Origin: an uncultured Pseudomonas sp.
GTDB taxonomy: Bacteria > Pseudomonadota > Gammaproteobacteria > Pseudomonadales > Pseudomonadaceae
Direction of reading: 5' to 3'
DNA: 64,000 nt
Assembly (NCBI RefSeq): GCF_913774235.1
Contig: NZ_CAJYDW010000016.1
Span: 62,001-126,000, forward strand
Shown here in pieces: positions 20,390-28,502 of the stretch. Position 1 is the stretch's first letter, and each line of letters begins with the position of its first letter. A program made the position numbers and the translations under genes. The notes beneath the pieces are model-generated. The model was not told the DNA's origin. It saw nothing but the letters and a program-made list of their open reading frames with translations, and ran no database searches.

Positions 20390-21120
20390 TGAGCCTGGCC
20401 CTGAGCAGCGCCCGCAGCCATCCCGGCAAGGTCCGGGCGCAGAACGAGGATGCCCTGCTGGAGCGCACCGACGACGGTCTCTGGGCCGTCGCCGACGGCA
20501 TGGGCGGCCATCAGGAAGGTGCCCGCGCCAGCCGCCTGGTGGTGGAACGCCTCGCCGAACTGTCGCTGGGCGACAGCCTGGACGAGCGCCTGGAGCAGGT
20601 CCGCCAGGTGCTGCACGGCGTGAATCGGCGCCTCACCCAGGACCTCACGGTGCTCGCCGACAGTGCCGAGCGCCTGGTCGGCACCACGGTGGTAGCGCTG
20701 CTGCTCGCTGATGGCGAAGCCGCCTGCGTCTGGGCCGGCGACAGCCGCGCCTATCTATGGCGCGGCAACCAGCTCTACCAGCTGACCCGCGATCACAGCC
20801 TGCTGGAGCGACTCGTCGAAAGCGAAGGCCTCACGCCGCGACAGGCGACCCGCCATCCCAGCGCTCGCGCCCTGACCCGTGCCTTGGGCGCCCAAGACGA
20901 ACTGGCGCTGGACATCGTCCGTTTCGAACTGCTGCCCGGCGATCGCCTGCTGCTCAGCAGCGACGGCCTGCACGGCGCCCTGGAAGAACGCGCCCTGGGC
21001 GCTGCCCTCTCTTTGCCCTCGCCAGCCGTGGCGCTGGAGCGTCTGCTCGATGGCGTCCTCCAGGGCCCGGCGCGGGACAACCTCACCGCCATCGTCATCC
21101 ACCCGCAGGAGGCGGCATGA
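20389..21120 (+). CDS. stp1: PP2C-type Ser/Thr phosphatase of the T6SS
   Basis: 243-residue PPM/PP2C phosphatase. The metal-binding motifs are all visible: GKVRAQNEDALLE near the N-terminus, ADGMGGHQEG (D near residue 37), WAGDSRAYLW and the closing RDNLTAIVI. In related clusters (PppA, Stp1) it reverses phosphorylation by the paired kinase and damps T6SS activity. The start overlaps the tssM stop, and its own stop overlaps the kinase start (ATGA). Confidence 0.92.
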   Translation: MSLALSSARSHPGKVRAQNEDALLERTDDGLWAVADGMGGHQEGARASRLVVERLAELSLGDSLDERLEQVRQVLHGVNRRLTQDLTVLADSAERLVGTTVVALLLADGEAACVWAGDSRAYLWRGNQLYQLTRDHSLLERLVESEGLTPRQATRHPSARALTRALGAQDELALDIVRFELLPGDRLLLSSDGLHGALEERALGAALSLPSPAVALERLLDGVLQGPARDNLTAIVIHPQEAA

Positions 21121-22085
21121 ACGACCAAGAGCTTGCCCTGGACGAAGGCCTCACCCACTTCGCCTTCGCCCAACCCACCGCGGTGCCCGTCACCCGTCAG
21201 CTGGCGCCCCTGCCGGAACTGCTCGGTGGTCGCTATCACCTGGAAACCCTGCTGGGCGTCGGCGGCATGGGCGCCGTCTACCGCGCCCGCGATCTGCTCC
21301 GTGAGCAGTACGGCGATCCGGCGCCCCAGGTGGCGGTCAAGGTGCTCAACGACGACTTCGCCGAATACAGCGATGCCAATGCCCTGCTCTACGGTGAGTT
21401 CGCCCTCACCGTACGGCTACGCCATCCCCACATCATCCGGCTGCATGGCTTCGAGGTGGATCGCGCCAGCGAACGCGCCTTCATCACCCTCGAACTCCTG
21501 CGCGGCCCGACCCTCGACGATCTGCTGTGCGACCGGCCTGAAGGCCTGCGCTGGGCGGAACTGCAGGAAATCGCCCTGCCGCTGCTGGACGCCCTGCACT
21601 TCGCCCACGTCAACGGCGTACTGCACGGCGACATCAAGCCCAGCAACGTGATCCTCACCGACAACGGCCTGCGTCTGTTCGACTTCGGTCTCGGTCAGCC
21701 CTGTGAAGACCTGCTACCTGGTCTGCCGCGGCTGAGTCGCAATCGCTTCAATGCCTGGACGGTGCGCTATGCCTCCCTCGAATTGCTCGAAGAGGGCCTG
21801 CTGACACCGGCCGGCGACCTCTACGCCTGCGCCTGCGTGCTCTACGAACTGGCCACCGGCAAGCACCCCTATCGCCGCCTCAGCGCCAAGCAGGCGCGCA
21901 GTCTGCAGATCGAGCCCGAACGGCCGCCGGACATGCCCGTCGCTGCCTGGCGGGTCCTGCGGCGGGCACTGGAGATCGATCCTGCCCAGCGCCAGCAGGA
22001 CCTCGGCGAATGGCACGCACTCTGGCAGACAGCCGCTCAACCGGTACGGCGCTGGTGGCAGCGGCTGAGCCCACGTTCCACGTGA
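21117..22085 (+). CDS. stk1: Ser/Thr protein kinase of the T6SS
   Basis: 322-residue Hanks-type kinase. The glycine loop is LLGVGGMGAVYRARD, the ATP-binding Lys is in QVAVKVLND, the catalytic loop HGDIKPSN lies near residues 170-177 and the metal-binding DFG at about 189. Gly replaces Arg in the usual HRD motif, so it is a non-RD kinase. No transmembrane helix is evident, so it is probably cytoplasmic. Context predicts action on Fha or other T6SS parts, opposed by the upstream phosphatase. A parS-like motif covers its stop codon. Confidence 0.9.
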   Translation: MNDQELALDEGLTHFAFAQPTAVPVTRQLAPLPELLGGRYHLETLLGVGGMGAVYRARDLLREQYGDPAPQVAVKVLNDDFAEYSDANALLYGEFALTVRLRHPHIIRLHGFEVDRASERAFITLELLRGPTLDDLLCDRPEGLRWAELQEIALPLLDALHFAHVNGVLHGDIKPSNVILTDNGLRLFDFGLGQPCEDLLPGLPRLSRNRFNAWTVRYASLELLEEGLLTPAGDLYACACVLYELATGKHPYRRLSAKQARSLQIEPERPPDMPVAAWRVLRRALEIDPAQRQQDLGEWHALWQTAAQPVRRWWQRLSPRST

Positions 22086-22088
22086 AAC
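22075..22088. promoter_or_regulatory. parS: parS-like site, one-base variant
   Basis: GTTCCACGTGAAAC differs by one base from the GTTCCACGTGGAAC palindrome. It also differs by one base from the broader bacterial parS core GTTTCACGTGAAAC, so it is a hybrid of two known half-sites. It spans the kinase stop codon just before vgrG. Confidence 0.55.
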
Positions 22089-22113
22089 CCTTACCACGTC
22101 AGGAAGACTCGTT

Positions 22114-24153
22114 ATGTTCAACCCGGCCAATACCCCCGGCTTCACCTTCACCCTGCCGGGCCTCGCCCATGATTTCCAGGTGCTGGCCTTCCAGGGACAG
22201 GAAGCCCTCAACCAGCCTTACAGCTTCGAACTGGAACTGGTCAGCGAAAAGGCCGACTGGTCCTTGGAGCAGTTGCTGCATCGTCCGGCCTGGCTGAGCC
22301 TGGCACCCGGCGGTCCGGGTATCCATGGCCTACTCGGCGCCATTGCCCAGGGCGATTCGGGCAAGCGCCTGACCCGCTATCGCGTCGAGCTGGTCCCGCG
22401 CCTGGCCTACCTGGCCCAGCGCACCAATTCGCGCATCTTCCAGCATCTCAGCGTGCCGCAGATCCTCGTTCGCCTCCTCGAAGAGCACGGCATCCTCGAG
22501 GGCGCCTACCGGCTGGCGCTGGGCCCAACGCCCTATCCCGCCCGCGACTACTGCGTGCAATACGGCGAAAGCGACCTGCACTTTCTCGATCGCCTCTGCG
22601 AGGAAGAAGGCATCCACTACCACTTCGAACACCAGCCCGAGGGCGCCGTGCTGGTCTTCGGCGATGACGCCACCAGCTTTCCGCGCCTCGCCGCCACCGC
22701 CTATCACCCCGGCAGCGGCCAGGTCGCCGAGCGTCCGGTCATTCGCCGTCTGCAGGTGGGCCTGCAGACCCGCAGCAGCCAACTGACCCTGCGCGACCAG
22801 GACCCGCTGCAACCCCGGCTGCGCCTGGAAAGCCGTAGCGACGCCGAGCAGCGGCCGACGCTCGAACACTACGCCTTCCCCGCCGGCTTCCGCGACCGCA
22901 CCCGCGGCAAGCAACTCAGCGCCCGGGGGCTGGAAGCCCTGCGCGCCGACAGCCAGGCAGCCGAGGGTCAGAGCGACCAGCCAACCCTTTCCACCGGTCA
23001 CTTCCTGCCCCTGACCGAGCATCCCCGCGCGGACTGGAACCAGCTCTGGCTGCTCACCCGCATCGACCACCAGGGCCTTCAGCCCCAGGTGCTGGAAGAA
23101 GGCCTGGGCACGCCCAGGTTGCTGCCCGCGCCTGGCGACGACGGCTGGACCCAGGGCTATCGCAACAGCTTCCAGGCCATCCCCTGGCAACTGCCCTTCC
23201 GCCCGGCACGGCGCCATCCCAAGCCGTGCCTGCTCGGCCAGCAGAGCGCCGTGGTCACCGGGCCGGCCGGCGAAGAAATCCATTGCGACGCCCTGGGCAG
23301 GGTCAAGGTGCAATTCCACTGGGATCGCGAGAGCCAGGCCGACGAGCGCACCAGTTGCTGGCTGCGGGTCGCCAGCGGCTGGGCAGGCAACGGCCACGGC
23401 GCCCTGAGCGTGCCACGCATCGGCATGGAGGTGCTGGTCGGCTTTCTCGAAGGCGATCCCGACCAGCCGCTGATCCTCGGCTGCCTGTACCACGCCGAGC
23501 ATCGGCCGCCGCTGGAGCTGCCCAGGGACAAGACCCGCAGCTCCTTCAAGAGCCTGAGCAGCCCCGGCGGCGGTGGCTACAACGAACTGCGCGTAGAGGA
23601 TCGCCAGGGTCAGGAAGAGATCCACGTCCACGCCCAGCGCGACTGGGACGAACACATCCGCCACGACCACCGCAGCGAGATCGGCAATGAAAGGCACCAG
23701 CGCATTCGCGGTAACAGCCACAGCGAACTGCACGCCGAAGAGCACCGCCTCGTCCACGGCGCACGCAAGGCCGAGGTCAAGGCCAGCGACCACCTGCTGA
23801 TCGGTGGCAGCCAGCACCTCAAGCTGGGCACGAGCCAATTCGTCGAAGCCGGCCAGGAGATCCATATCAAGGCCGGCGACAAGGTCGTCATCGAAGCCGG
23901 CACCGAACTGACCCTGAGCGCCGGCGGCAGCTTCATCAAACTCGATCCCAGCGGCATCACCCTGGTCGGCCCCCTCGCCCGCCTCAACGCTGGCGGATCG
24001 CCTACCAAGGGTTCAGGCATCGCCCTGCAACTGCCGCGGCCGCCGGGCGTTACCGAGCAGGGAGCTGCTGGCGAGCCGAACCAGTTGGCGCTGGCCAATG
24101 AGCTTGAACGCCAGGATGTGAAGCCGCAGCGAATGCTCAAATTTTCCGTTTGA
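22114..24153 (+). CDS. vgrG: T6SS spike protein VgrG (TssI)
   Basis: 679-residue VgrG, which forms the trimeric puncturing tip and carries effectors. The gp27-like region runs from about residue 10 to 350 and includes YCVQYGESDLHFLDRLCEEE and GIHYHFEH. A gp5-like OB-fold follows (VKVQFHWDRE, CWLRVASGWAGNGHGAL, PRIGMEVLVGFLEGDPDQP), then a beta-helical needle (about 520-640). The C-terminal tail after the needle has no recognisable toxin domain, so it likely delivers the adjacent effector. AGGAAG at 22101-22106 marks the start. Confidence 0.96.
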   Translation: MFNPANTPGFTFTLPGLAHDFQVLAFQGQEALNQPYSFELELVSEKADWSLEQLLHRPAWLSLAPGGPGIHGLLGAIAQGDSGKRLTRYRVELVPRLAYLAQRTNSRIFQHLSVPQILVRLLEEHGILEGAYRLALGPTPYPARDYCVQYGESDLHFLDRLCEEEGIHYHFEHQPEGAVLVFGDDATSFPRLAATAYHPGSGQVAERPVIRRLQVGLQTRSSQLTLRDQDPLQPRLRLESRSDAEQRPTLEHYAFPAGFRDRTRGKQLSARGLEALRADSQAAEGQSDQPTLSTGHFLPLTEHPRADWNQLWLLTRIDHQGLQPQVLEEGLGTPRLLPAPGDDGWTQGYRNSFQAIPWQLPFRPARRHPKPCLLGQQSAVVTGPAGEEIHCDALGRVKVQFHWDRESQADERTSCWLRVASGWAGNGHGALSVPRIGMEVLVGFLEGDPDQPLILGCLYHAEHRPPLELPRDKTRSSFKSLSSPGGGGYNELRVEDRQGQEEIHVHAQRDWDEHIRHDHRSEIGNERHQRIRGNSHSELHAEEHRLVHGARKAEVKASDHLLIGGSQHLKLGTSQFVEAGQEIHIKAGDKVVIEAGTELTLSAGGSFIKLDPSGITLVGPLARLNAGGSPTKGSGIALQLPRPPGVTEQGAAGEPNQLALANELERQDVKPQRMLKFSV

Positions 24154-24210
24154 TCCCGCACCACTGAAAGGACCGACCGCGGCGACGCGGTCCCTGCCAA
24201 GGACAGCAAA

Positions 24211-26622
24211 ATGACTACCACTCCCACCACAGCAACCCCCAAGGTGGAAAACTGGGCCTATCCCTTCAAGGCGAAGGGCGGCCAGGACGTCACCGATCCC
24301 CGGCTCTACCAGCAAGCCCTGGCGCATGCCCGCGGCGGCACCTACCTGCTGGGCAGCAACGGCCTCTGGCACGGCGGCGTGCACTTCGACGAAGGCACCG
24401 CCGCCTACCTGGACCAGTCCCGCATCCACTGCATCGCCGACGGCGAGGTGGTGGCCTATCGTATCGACGACAAGGTCCACCGCTTAGCGTCCGAGGAGGG
24501 CCTGGCGCCGGAGGACAAGACCTACTCCACCAGCTTCGTCCTGGTCCGCCACCGCCTGGAAGCGCCGCGACTGCCCGACAACCCCGAAGCCCCGCCTTCG
24601 CTGGTGTTCTTCAGTCTTTACATGCACCTGCTCGACTGGGCCGGCTACGAGGCCAACCCCGCCTTGCCGCGCCCGTCTTTCTGGGGTAGCGACCGCTTCC
24701 GTGTGCATACCCAGGGCGGCAAGCTCAACGTCAGGCAGAAGCCCAGCAGCCAGGCTCTCGTCCAGGCCGAGCTGAACAACGGCAGCCAGGTCCGCATCTT
24801 GGGTACGGGCGACTGGTGTCAGCTGATCGAGATACTGGACAACGGCTTGAGGCCCCTACCGGGACGGGCACAGGTCGACCTGGGCTACGTCGCCCGCCGC
24901 TATCTCAAACCGGAGGCTGCACCCAAGGCCCAGAACAGCGTGGTGGTCCTGGACCATCCCTTTCCCATCAAGGCTGGCGAGCTACTTGGCCATCCGGGGC
25001 TTTACGAAGGCCAGCAGCAGATCCACCTGGAAACCTTCAGCTGCGACGACCTCCCCGCCTTCATCGAACGCAGCCGCGCCTGGGCCGCTCGTTTGCCGGA
25101 CAGCGAAAGAACCCTGCTGAAAATCCACGCCGGCGCCAGCAAGCTGATTACCCACAGGCCCAATATCGACGCCAGCCATCCTCCGAAGATCAGCGATCCA
25201 GGCGTTCAGGTGGGCGTGGACCTCATCCTCAGCCTGGCTCAAATGGATGCCCTGCCCGCTGCCGACAAGATCGTCGTAGCCGCGCGAAACGAAGGGGGTG
25301 TTCGCACAGAGGAACAGCGCTGGTGGCATCTGAAAGGCCTGCTGGCGGATGCTGAAGGAAAGCCAATAGAAGGGTGGCTTTGTGAGCAGGAGTTTATTAC
25401 TAGCCGGCATAGTCCGTGGGAGTGGGTTGATCATGAGTTAATTTACGACTCAACTCCTCCTAAAGCACGCCTTGCTTATCATCTACAAGCTTTACACCTT
25501 CTAACCCAAGATGAAAGTATCGTCTACAAATCCGAGATTACTGAATGCAGCCAAAGCCCTGTAATCTCTAGATTCTACAGCGTAATTGACGAGAACAAAG
25601 ATAAATCATTAAGCAGCCATGAATTGCAAAAATTCCTTTCGAAACCCTGGCTAGCTCAGAAACTAGAGAAAACCTCAGTATTATCTAAAAGCGAGTGGGC
25701 GTGGGACGCTAACACCTGGAACTCTTTAGATAGACTTTTGACTCCTGAATTGGGAAAAGAAAACGAAAAGTGGGAAGATGAAAAGAGAAAAATAGAAATT
25801 TTATCTTGGTGGAAACAAACGCACTCAATAGAGTGCCTTTCTACGTCCTCAATATTTTGGCATATCCATACTCTAGATTTAGAAAATATCTTTTCGAGAC
25901 AGAGCATTCATCCCATTGTAAATCTCTTTGGAGAGAGAATAGAGTTCAAATTTCTACTAAAACATCAAGAAAAAAAGTTAGAAGACACAGACATCAGAGA
26001 AGCTGCTGCTGAATTAGAGTGTGAACCTGGATTAGTGTATGCGATTGCAAAACAGGAATCTTCTCACTCTTCCTTCATTGAAATAGACGGAGAAAAAATC
26101 CCTTCAATTCTGTACGAGCGTCATCATTTTAGAAAGCTGGTTCGCAATGAGACTCTTGAACACACCCATAGTGACATATACGGTAGCCCCTATAGAAGAG
26201 CTAAAAAACTAAAAGATGGGTCTTATATAGACATCAAGACACAAGAAAAGATACAGTTGGTGGATACCTATGGGCCTTCAGGACGTTTTCAATACGAACG
26301 TCTTATCCGCGCATACTTTCTAAACGAAGACGCCGCACTTAAGGCTGCGTCCTGGGGTAAATTCCAGATAATGGGATTTAACTATAATGTAGCGGGCTAC
26401 AATACAGTTAAAGAGTTCACGCAAGCTATGTCTAAGGGCGACAGCGAACACATCAAAGCCTTTTTAAAATTTGCAAAAAGTAATCGTACCCTTATAAAAG
26501 GACTCAGGACAAGAGATTTTGAAATGATTGCGCAAGGGCACAATGGAGAAAATTGGAAAGATATAAATCCGGATTACGCAAAAAATATAGAGGCTTTCTA
26601 CAATGACTATAAAAACAACTGA
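24211..26622 (+). CDS. Modular T6SS effector: M23-like, SH3-like, EF-hand and DUF3380 muramidase
   Basis: 803-residue protein directly after vgrG. Residues about 20-155 resemble an M23/LytM peptidase fold (GLWHGGVHFDE, SLYMHLLDW), but the normal metal-binding set is not clear. Residues about 165-228 look SH3-like (LNVRQKPSSQALVQAELNNG). A canonical EF-hand loop DENKDKSLSSHE is at 460-471. The end (about 596-800) matches the DUF3380 N-acetylmuramidase family of phage endolysins: probable catalytic Glu616 in AIAKQESSHSSF, then ILYERHHF and SWGKFQIMGFNYN. It probably cleaves peptidoglycan glycan chains in the target periplasm. Base composition turns AT-rich from about codon 385. Confidence 0.85.
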   Translation: MTTTPTTATPKVENWAYPFKAKGGQDVTDPRLYQQALAHARGGTYLLGSNGLWHGGVHFDEGTAAYLDQSRIHCIADGEVVAYRIDDKVHRLASEEGLAPEDKTYSTSFVLVRHRLEAPRLPDNPEAPPSLVFFSLYMHLLDWAGYEANPALPRPSFWGSDRFRVHTQGGKLNVRQKPSSQALVQAELNNGSQVRILGTGDWCQLIEILDNGLRPLPGRAQVDLGYVARRYLKPEAAPKAQNSVVVLDHPFPIKAGELLGHPGLYEGQQQIHLETFSCDDLPAFIERSRAWAARLPDSERTLLKIHAGASKLITHRPNIDASHPPKISDPGVQVGVDLILSLAQMDALPAADKIVVAARNEGGVRTEEQRWWHLKGLLADAEGKPIEGWLCEQEFITSRHSPWEWVDHELIYDSTPPKARLAYHLQALHLLTQDESIVYKSEITECSQSPVISRFYSVIDENKDKSLSSHELQKFLSKPWLAQKLEKTSVLSKSEWAWDANTWNSLDRLLTPELGKENEKWEDEKRKIEILSWWKQTHSIECLSTSSIFWHIHTLDLENIFSRQSIHPIVNLFGERIEFKFLLKHQEKKLEDTDIREAAAELECEPGLVYAIAKQESSHSSFIEIDGEKIPSILYERHHFRKLVRNETLEHTHSDIYGSPYRRAKKLKDGSYIDIKTQEKIQLVDTYGPSGRFQYERLIRAYFLNEDAALKAASWGKFQIMGFNYNVAGYNTVKEFTQAMSKGDSEHIKAFLKFAKSNRTLIKGLRTRDFEMIAQGHNGENWKDINPDYAKNIEAFYNDYKNN

Positions 26623-27240
26623 GAAATCGGTAGCTGCTTTACTTTTTTTTGTATGCAGCTGCTCATTTGCAGCAGAACAACCTAATTATATTGAAACCAG
26701 CCTTTGCCTACCAAAAGAAAATATTGTCTTTTCGTTCAAAACAAACCCAAAGGAAAAAATCGCATCTATTTGTATGGGTCCTCAAAGAAGCTACCTTGTA
26801 TACAGATACGGAACCCAAAACCGTATAGAACTAAACTATCCTACCAACCCTAATTTCAGCTCATGGAAAAGCTTTTGTTTCAATAGTTATGTGAGAGCAG
26901 GAGGAGAGCTAAATGACCCTAAGGGGGAGCGCGAAATCTCATTCAGCAATAGCGGAACTGATTACTCAGTCTATCAAAACTGGGGATCAGAAAATAACTA
27001 TGAGATTGGCATCCTAATCATAAGCAAAGGTAAGAGCTATAGAATATCTGGAATTCCCAAAAGCCAAATAGGATCGCTTTCTCGCTTAGAAAACTCCAAA
27101 GACCTGCTGAGCATAAGAGAATAGATAACGTTCAAATCAGTTAAGGTGAGATACCCGAAACAGATAGTGCTGGATAGACAGTGACCTCTTTTATCCATCA
27201 AATAACAAATAGTCCCCGCCGCATAGAAATACTACTGTCG
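25370..27240. other. AT-rich island covering the effector C-terminus and immunity gene
   Basis: The composition changes sharply inside the effector gene at about 25,370: codons upstream end mostly in G/C, those downstream mostly in A/T. The AT-rich stretch continues through the small secreted protein gene to about 27,240, where high-GC DNA resumes with the next minus-strand gene. No integrase, transposase or flanking repeats were seen. This is the pattern expected of a toxin-immunity cassette swapped in by recombination (inference). Confidence 0.75.
26603..27124 (+). CDS. Probable periplasmic immunity protein for the muramidase effector
   Basis: 173-residue protein I do not recognise. A signal peptide is clear: positive start (MTIKTTEKS), hydrophobic core (VAALLFFVCSCSFA) and a likely cleavage after AA near residue 24, so it is exported. 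The mature part has several Cys residues and beta-rich, Tyr/Asn-rich sequence. It overlaps the effector by 20 bases, has GAGG upstream of ATG 26603, and shares its AT-rich composition. Position and export to the periplasm, where muramidase would act, make it the immunity candidate (inference from context). Confidence 0.7.
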   Translation: MTIKTTEKSVAALLFFVCSCSFAAEQPNYIETSLCLPKENIVFSFKTNPKEKIASICMGPQRSYLVYRYGTQNRIELNYPTNPNFSSWKSFCFNSYVRAGGELNDPKGEREISFSNSGTDYSVYQNWGSENNYEIGILIISKGKSYRISGIPKSQIGSLSRLENSKDLLSIRE

Positions 27241-27245
27241 GACCG

Positions 27246-27923
27246 TTATTCTCGCTTGAGCAGCACCTTTACCCTACTCTCCAACAACCCCGGAAACCTC
27301 CCATACCACGTCTGATTCAACGGCGACGGATGCGGCAGCGGATAGAGAGTCAGCGTCTTGCGGGTGCCCTCCTCCGTTTCCAGGGTGACCTCGATGCTGC
27401 TTTCGAAGCGGTCTTCGCTTTTCCAGAAGGCTTCCAGGCGGGCGCGTTCGGTCTTGGGTTGGTCGATGCCGAACCAGAGGAAGGCTTCGCGGCCGAGGGT
27501 GATGAGCTGGGTGCCGTGCCAGTGGTCGACCAGCAGGCGGCGCATCAGGGGGTGGAAGGTTTTCTTCACTCGCTCCGACCAGGCTTTGTTGCCGAGCGGC
27601 TTGTAGGGCACGGTGTTGGCCCAGAAGAATTGCTGGCTGAGGCTGCGGGTGGCTTCGAAATCGGCCGGGGGTTGGCCGTGCAGGTGCTGGTAGAGCACCT
27701 TGCGGGCGATCTGGCCGCCGCTACCGATGAAGGGCTCGCCGTACTTGACCTCATCCCGCCCCGGATCGCGACCGAAGAAGCCCAGGGGCGCATCCGGGTC
27801 GCCCAGGCCGATGATGGGGTCCAACGGGTCCTTGGCGAATTGTTCGTAGACCGGAAGATCGACGCCCGGAAGATCGGCGGCGAGCTGGCGAAAGGCCTCG
27901 CGCTCTGTGGAAGACAGCGGCAT
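27246..27923 (-). CDS. Uracil-DNA glycosylase family protein
   Basis: 225-residue member of the uracil-DNA glycosylase superfamily. The N-terminal motif LGFFGRDPGRDEVKYGEPFI followed by GSGGQIARKVL resembles the family 4/5 motif 1 (GxxPGxxED...G.PFVG). The C-terminal YPLPHPSPLN matches motif 2 (HPSP). The likely start is ATG 27923 (MPLSSTEREAFRQLAADLPG), with GGAG nine bases upstream; in-frame starts further up exist but lack ribosome sites. Substrate not known. It converges with the T6SS tail. Confidence 0.8.
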   Translation of the reverse strand: MPLSSTEREAFRQLAADLPGVDLPVYEQFAKDPLDPIIGLGDPDAPLGFFGRDPGRDEVKYGEPFIGSGGQIARKVLYQHLHGQPPADFEATRSLSQQFFWANTVPYKPLGNKAWSERVKKTFHPLMRRLLVDHWHGTQLITLGREAFLWFGIDQPKTERARLEAFWKSEDRFESSIEVTLETEEGTRKTLTLYPLPHPSPLNQTWYGRFPGLLESRVKVLLKRE

Positions 27924-28063
27924 GCAATGGCTCTCCATCGAGGAATTAATCCCTCTTGTAGAGCCCTGCCCTGCGGGTGACGTTCCGTTACGACTGGCGG
28001 AAGGGCGGCCCTGGAGCGATAGGGTAAACTGCCCGGCTCGAACGACCTTCAAGGTGAATCCCG

Positions 28064-28441
28064 TTGATCAATCTGCTACGCAACGGCCTCGGCCAGGTGA
28101 TCGTCGGCCTGGATCTGGTGACCCGGCCGCGCAAGCTCAAGCGCACTGAGCAGGCCCAGGCCGCCATCGAGGCGGAGCTGGCGCAGCTGTCGCTCTATCA
28201 ATTCCAGGCCTGCCCCTTCTGCGTGAAGACGCGTCGGGCGCTGCATCGGTTGAACCTGCCGATCCGACTCAAGGACATCAAGAAGGACCCGCAGCTGCGC
28301 GCCGAGCTGGAACAGGGCGGCGGTCGGGTGAAGGTGCCCTGCCTGCGCATCGACGAAGGCACCCAGAGCGTGTGGATGTACGAGTCGGACGACATCATCG
28401 CCTATCTGGAGCAGCGCTACGGCGAACGGCCGGCGGCCTAA
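28064..28441 (+). CDS. Glutaredoxin-like (GST N-terminal domain) protein
   Basis: 125-residue thioredoxin-fold protein with a CPFC redox motif (YQFQACPFCVKTRRAL), the cis-proline region VKVPCL and the C-terminal YESDDIIAYLEQRYG of GST N-terminal domains. The first 40 residues form an extension with a hydrophobic stretch (LLRNGLGQVIVGLDLV). The start appears to be TTG 28064, preceded by AAGGTG at 28051-28056; no ATG fits. Probably a glutathione-dependent thiol reductase. A 20-base palindrome follows its stop. Confidence 0.8.
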   Translation: MINLLRNGLGQVIVGLDLVTRPRKLKRTEQAQAAIEAELAQLSLYQFQACPFCVKTRRALHRLNLPIRLKDIKKDPQLRAELEQGGGRVKVPCLRIDEGTQSVWMYESDDIIAYLEQRYGERPAA

Positions 28442-28460
28442 CTTCCTGGTTGAAGCGACT

Positions 28461-28480
28461 GGCGGACAAGCTTGTCCGCC
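28461..28480. repeat. 20-base perfect palindrome after the glutaredoxin-like gene
   Basis: GGCGGACAAGCTTGTCCGCC is fully self-complementary and lies between the convergent glutaredoxin-like and DUF3299 genes. It could form a strong hairpin in either transcript. There is no T-tract, so it is more likely a dispersed palindromic repeat or RNA-stabilising element than a classic terminator. Confidence 0.6.
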
Positions 28481-28502
28481 CTACCGACCGTCTCAGTCCA
28501 AT

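Noticed and set aside
24300-24700. Effector N-terminus as an active M23 endopeptidase
   Set aside because: The fold-like pattern is there, but the His/Asp and HxH metal ligands of M23 enzymes are not clearly in place (GLWHGGVHFDE, SLYMHL), so an active peptidase is not claimed.
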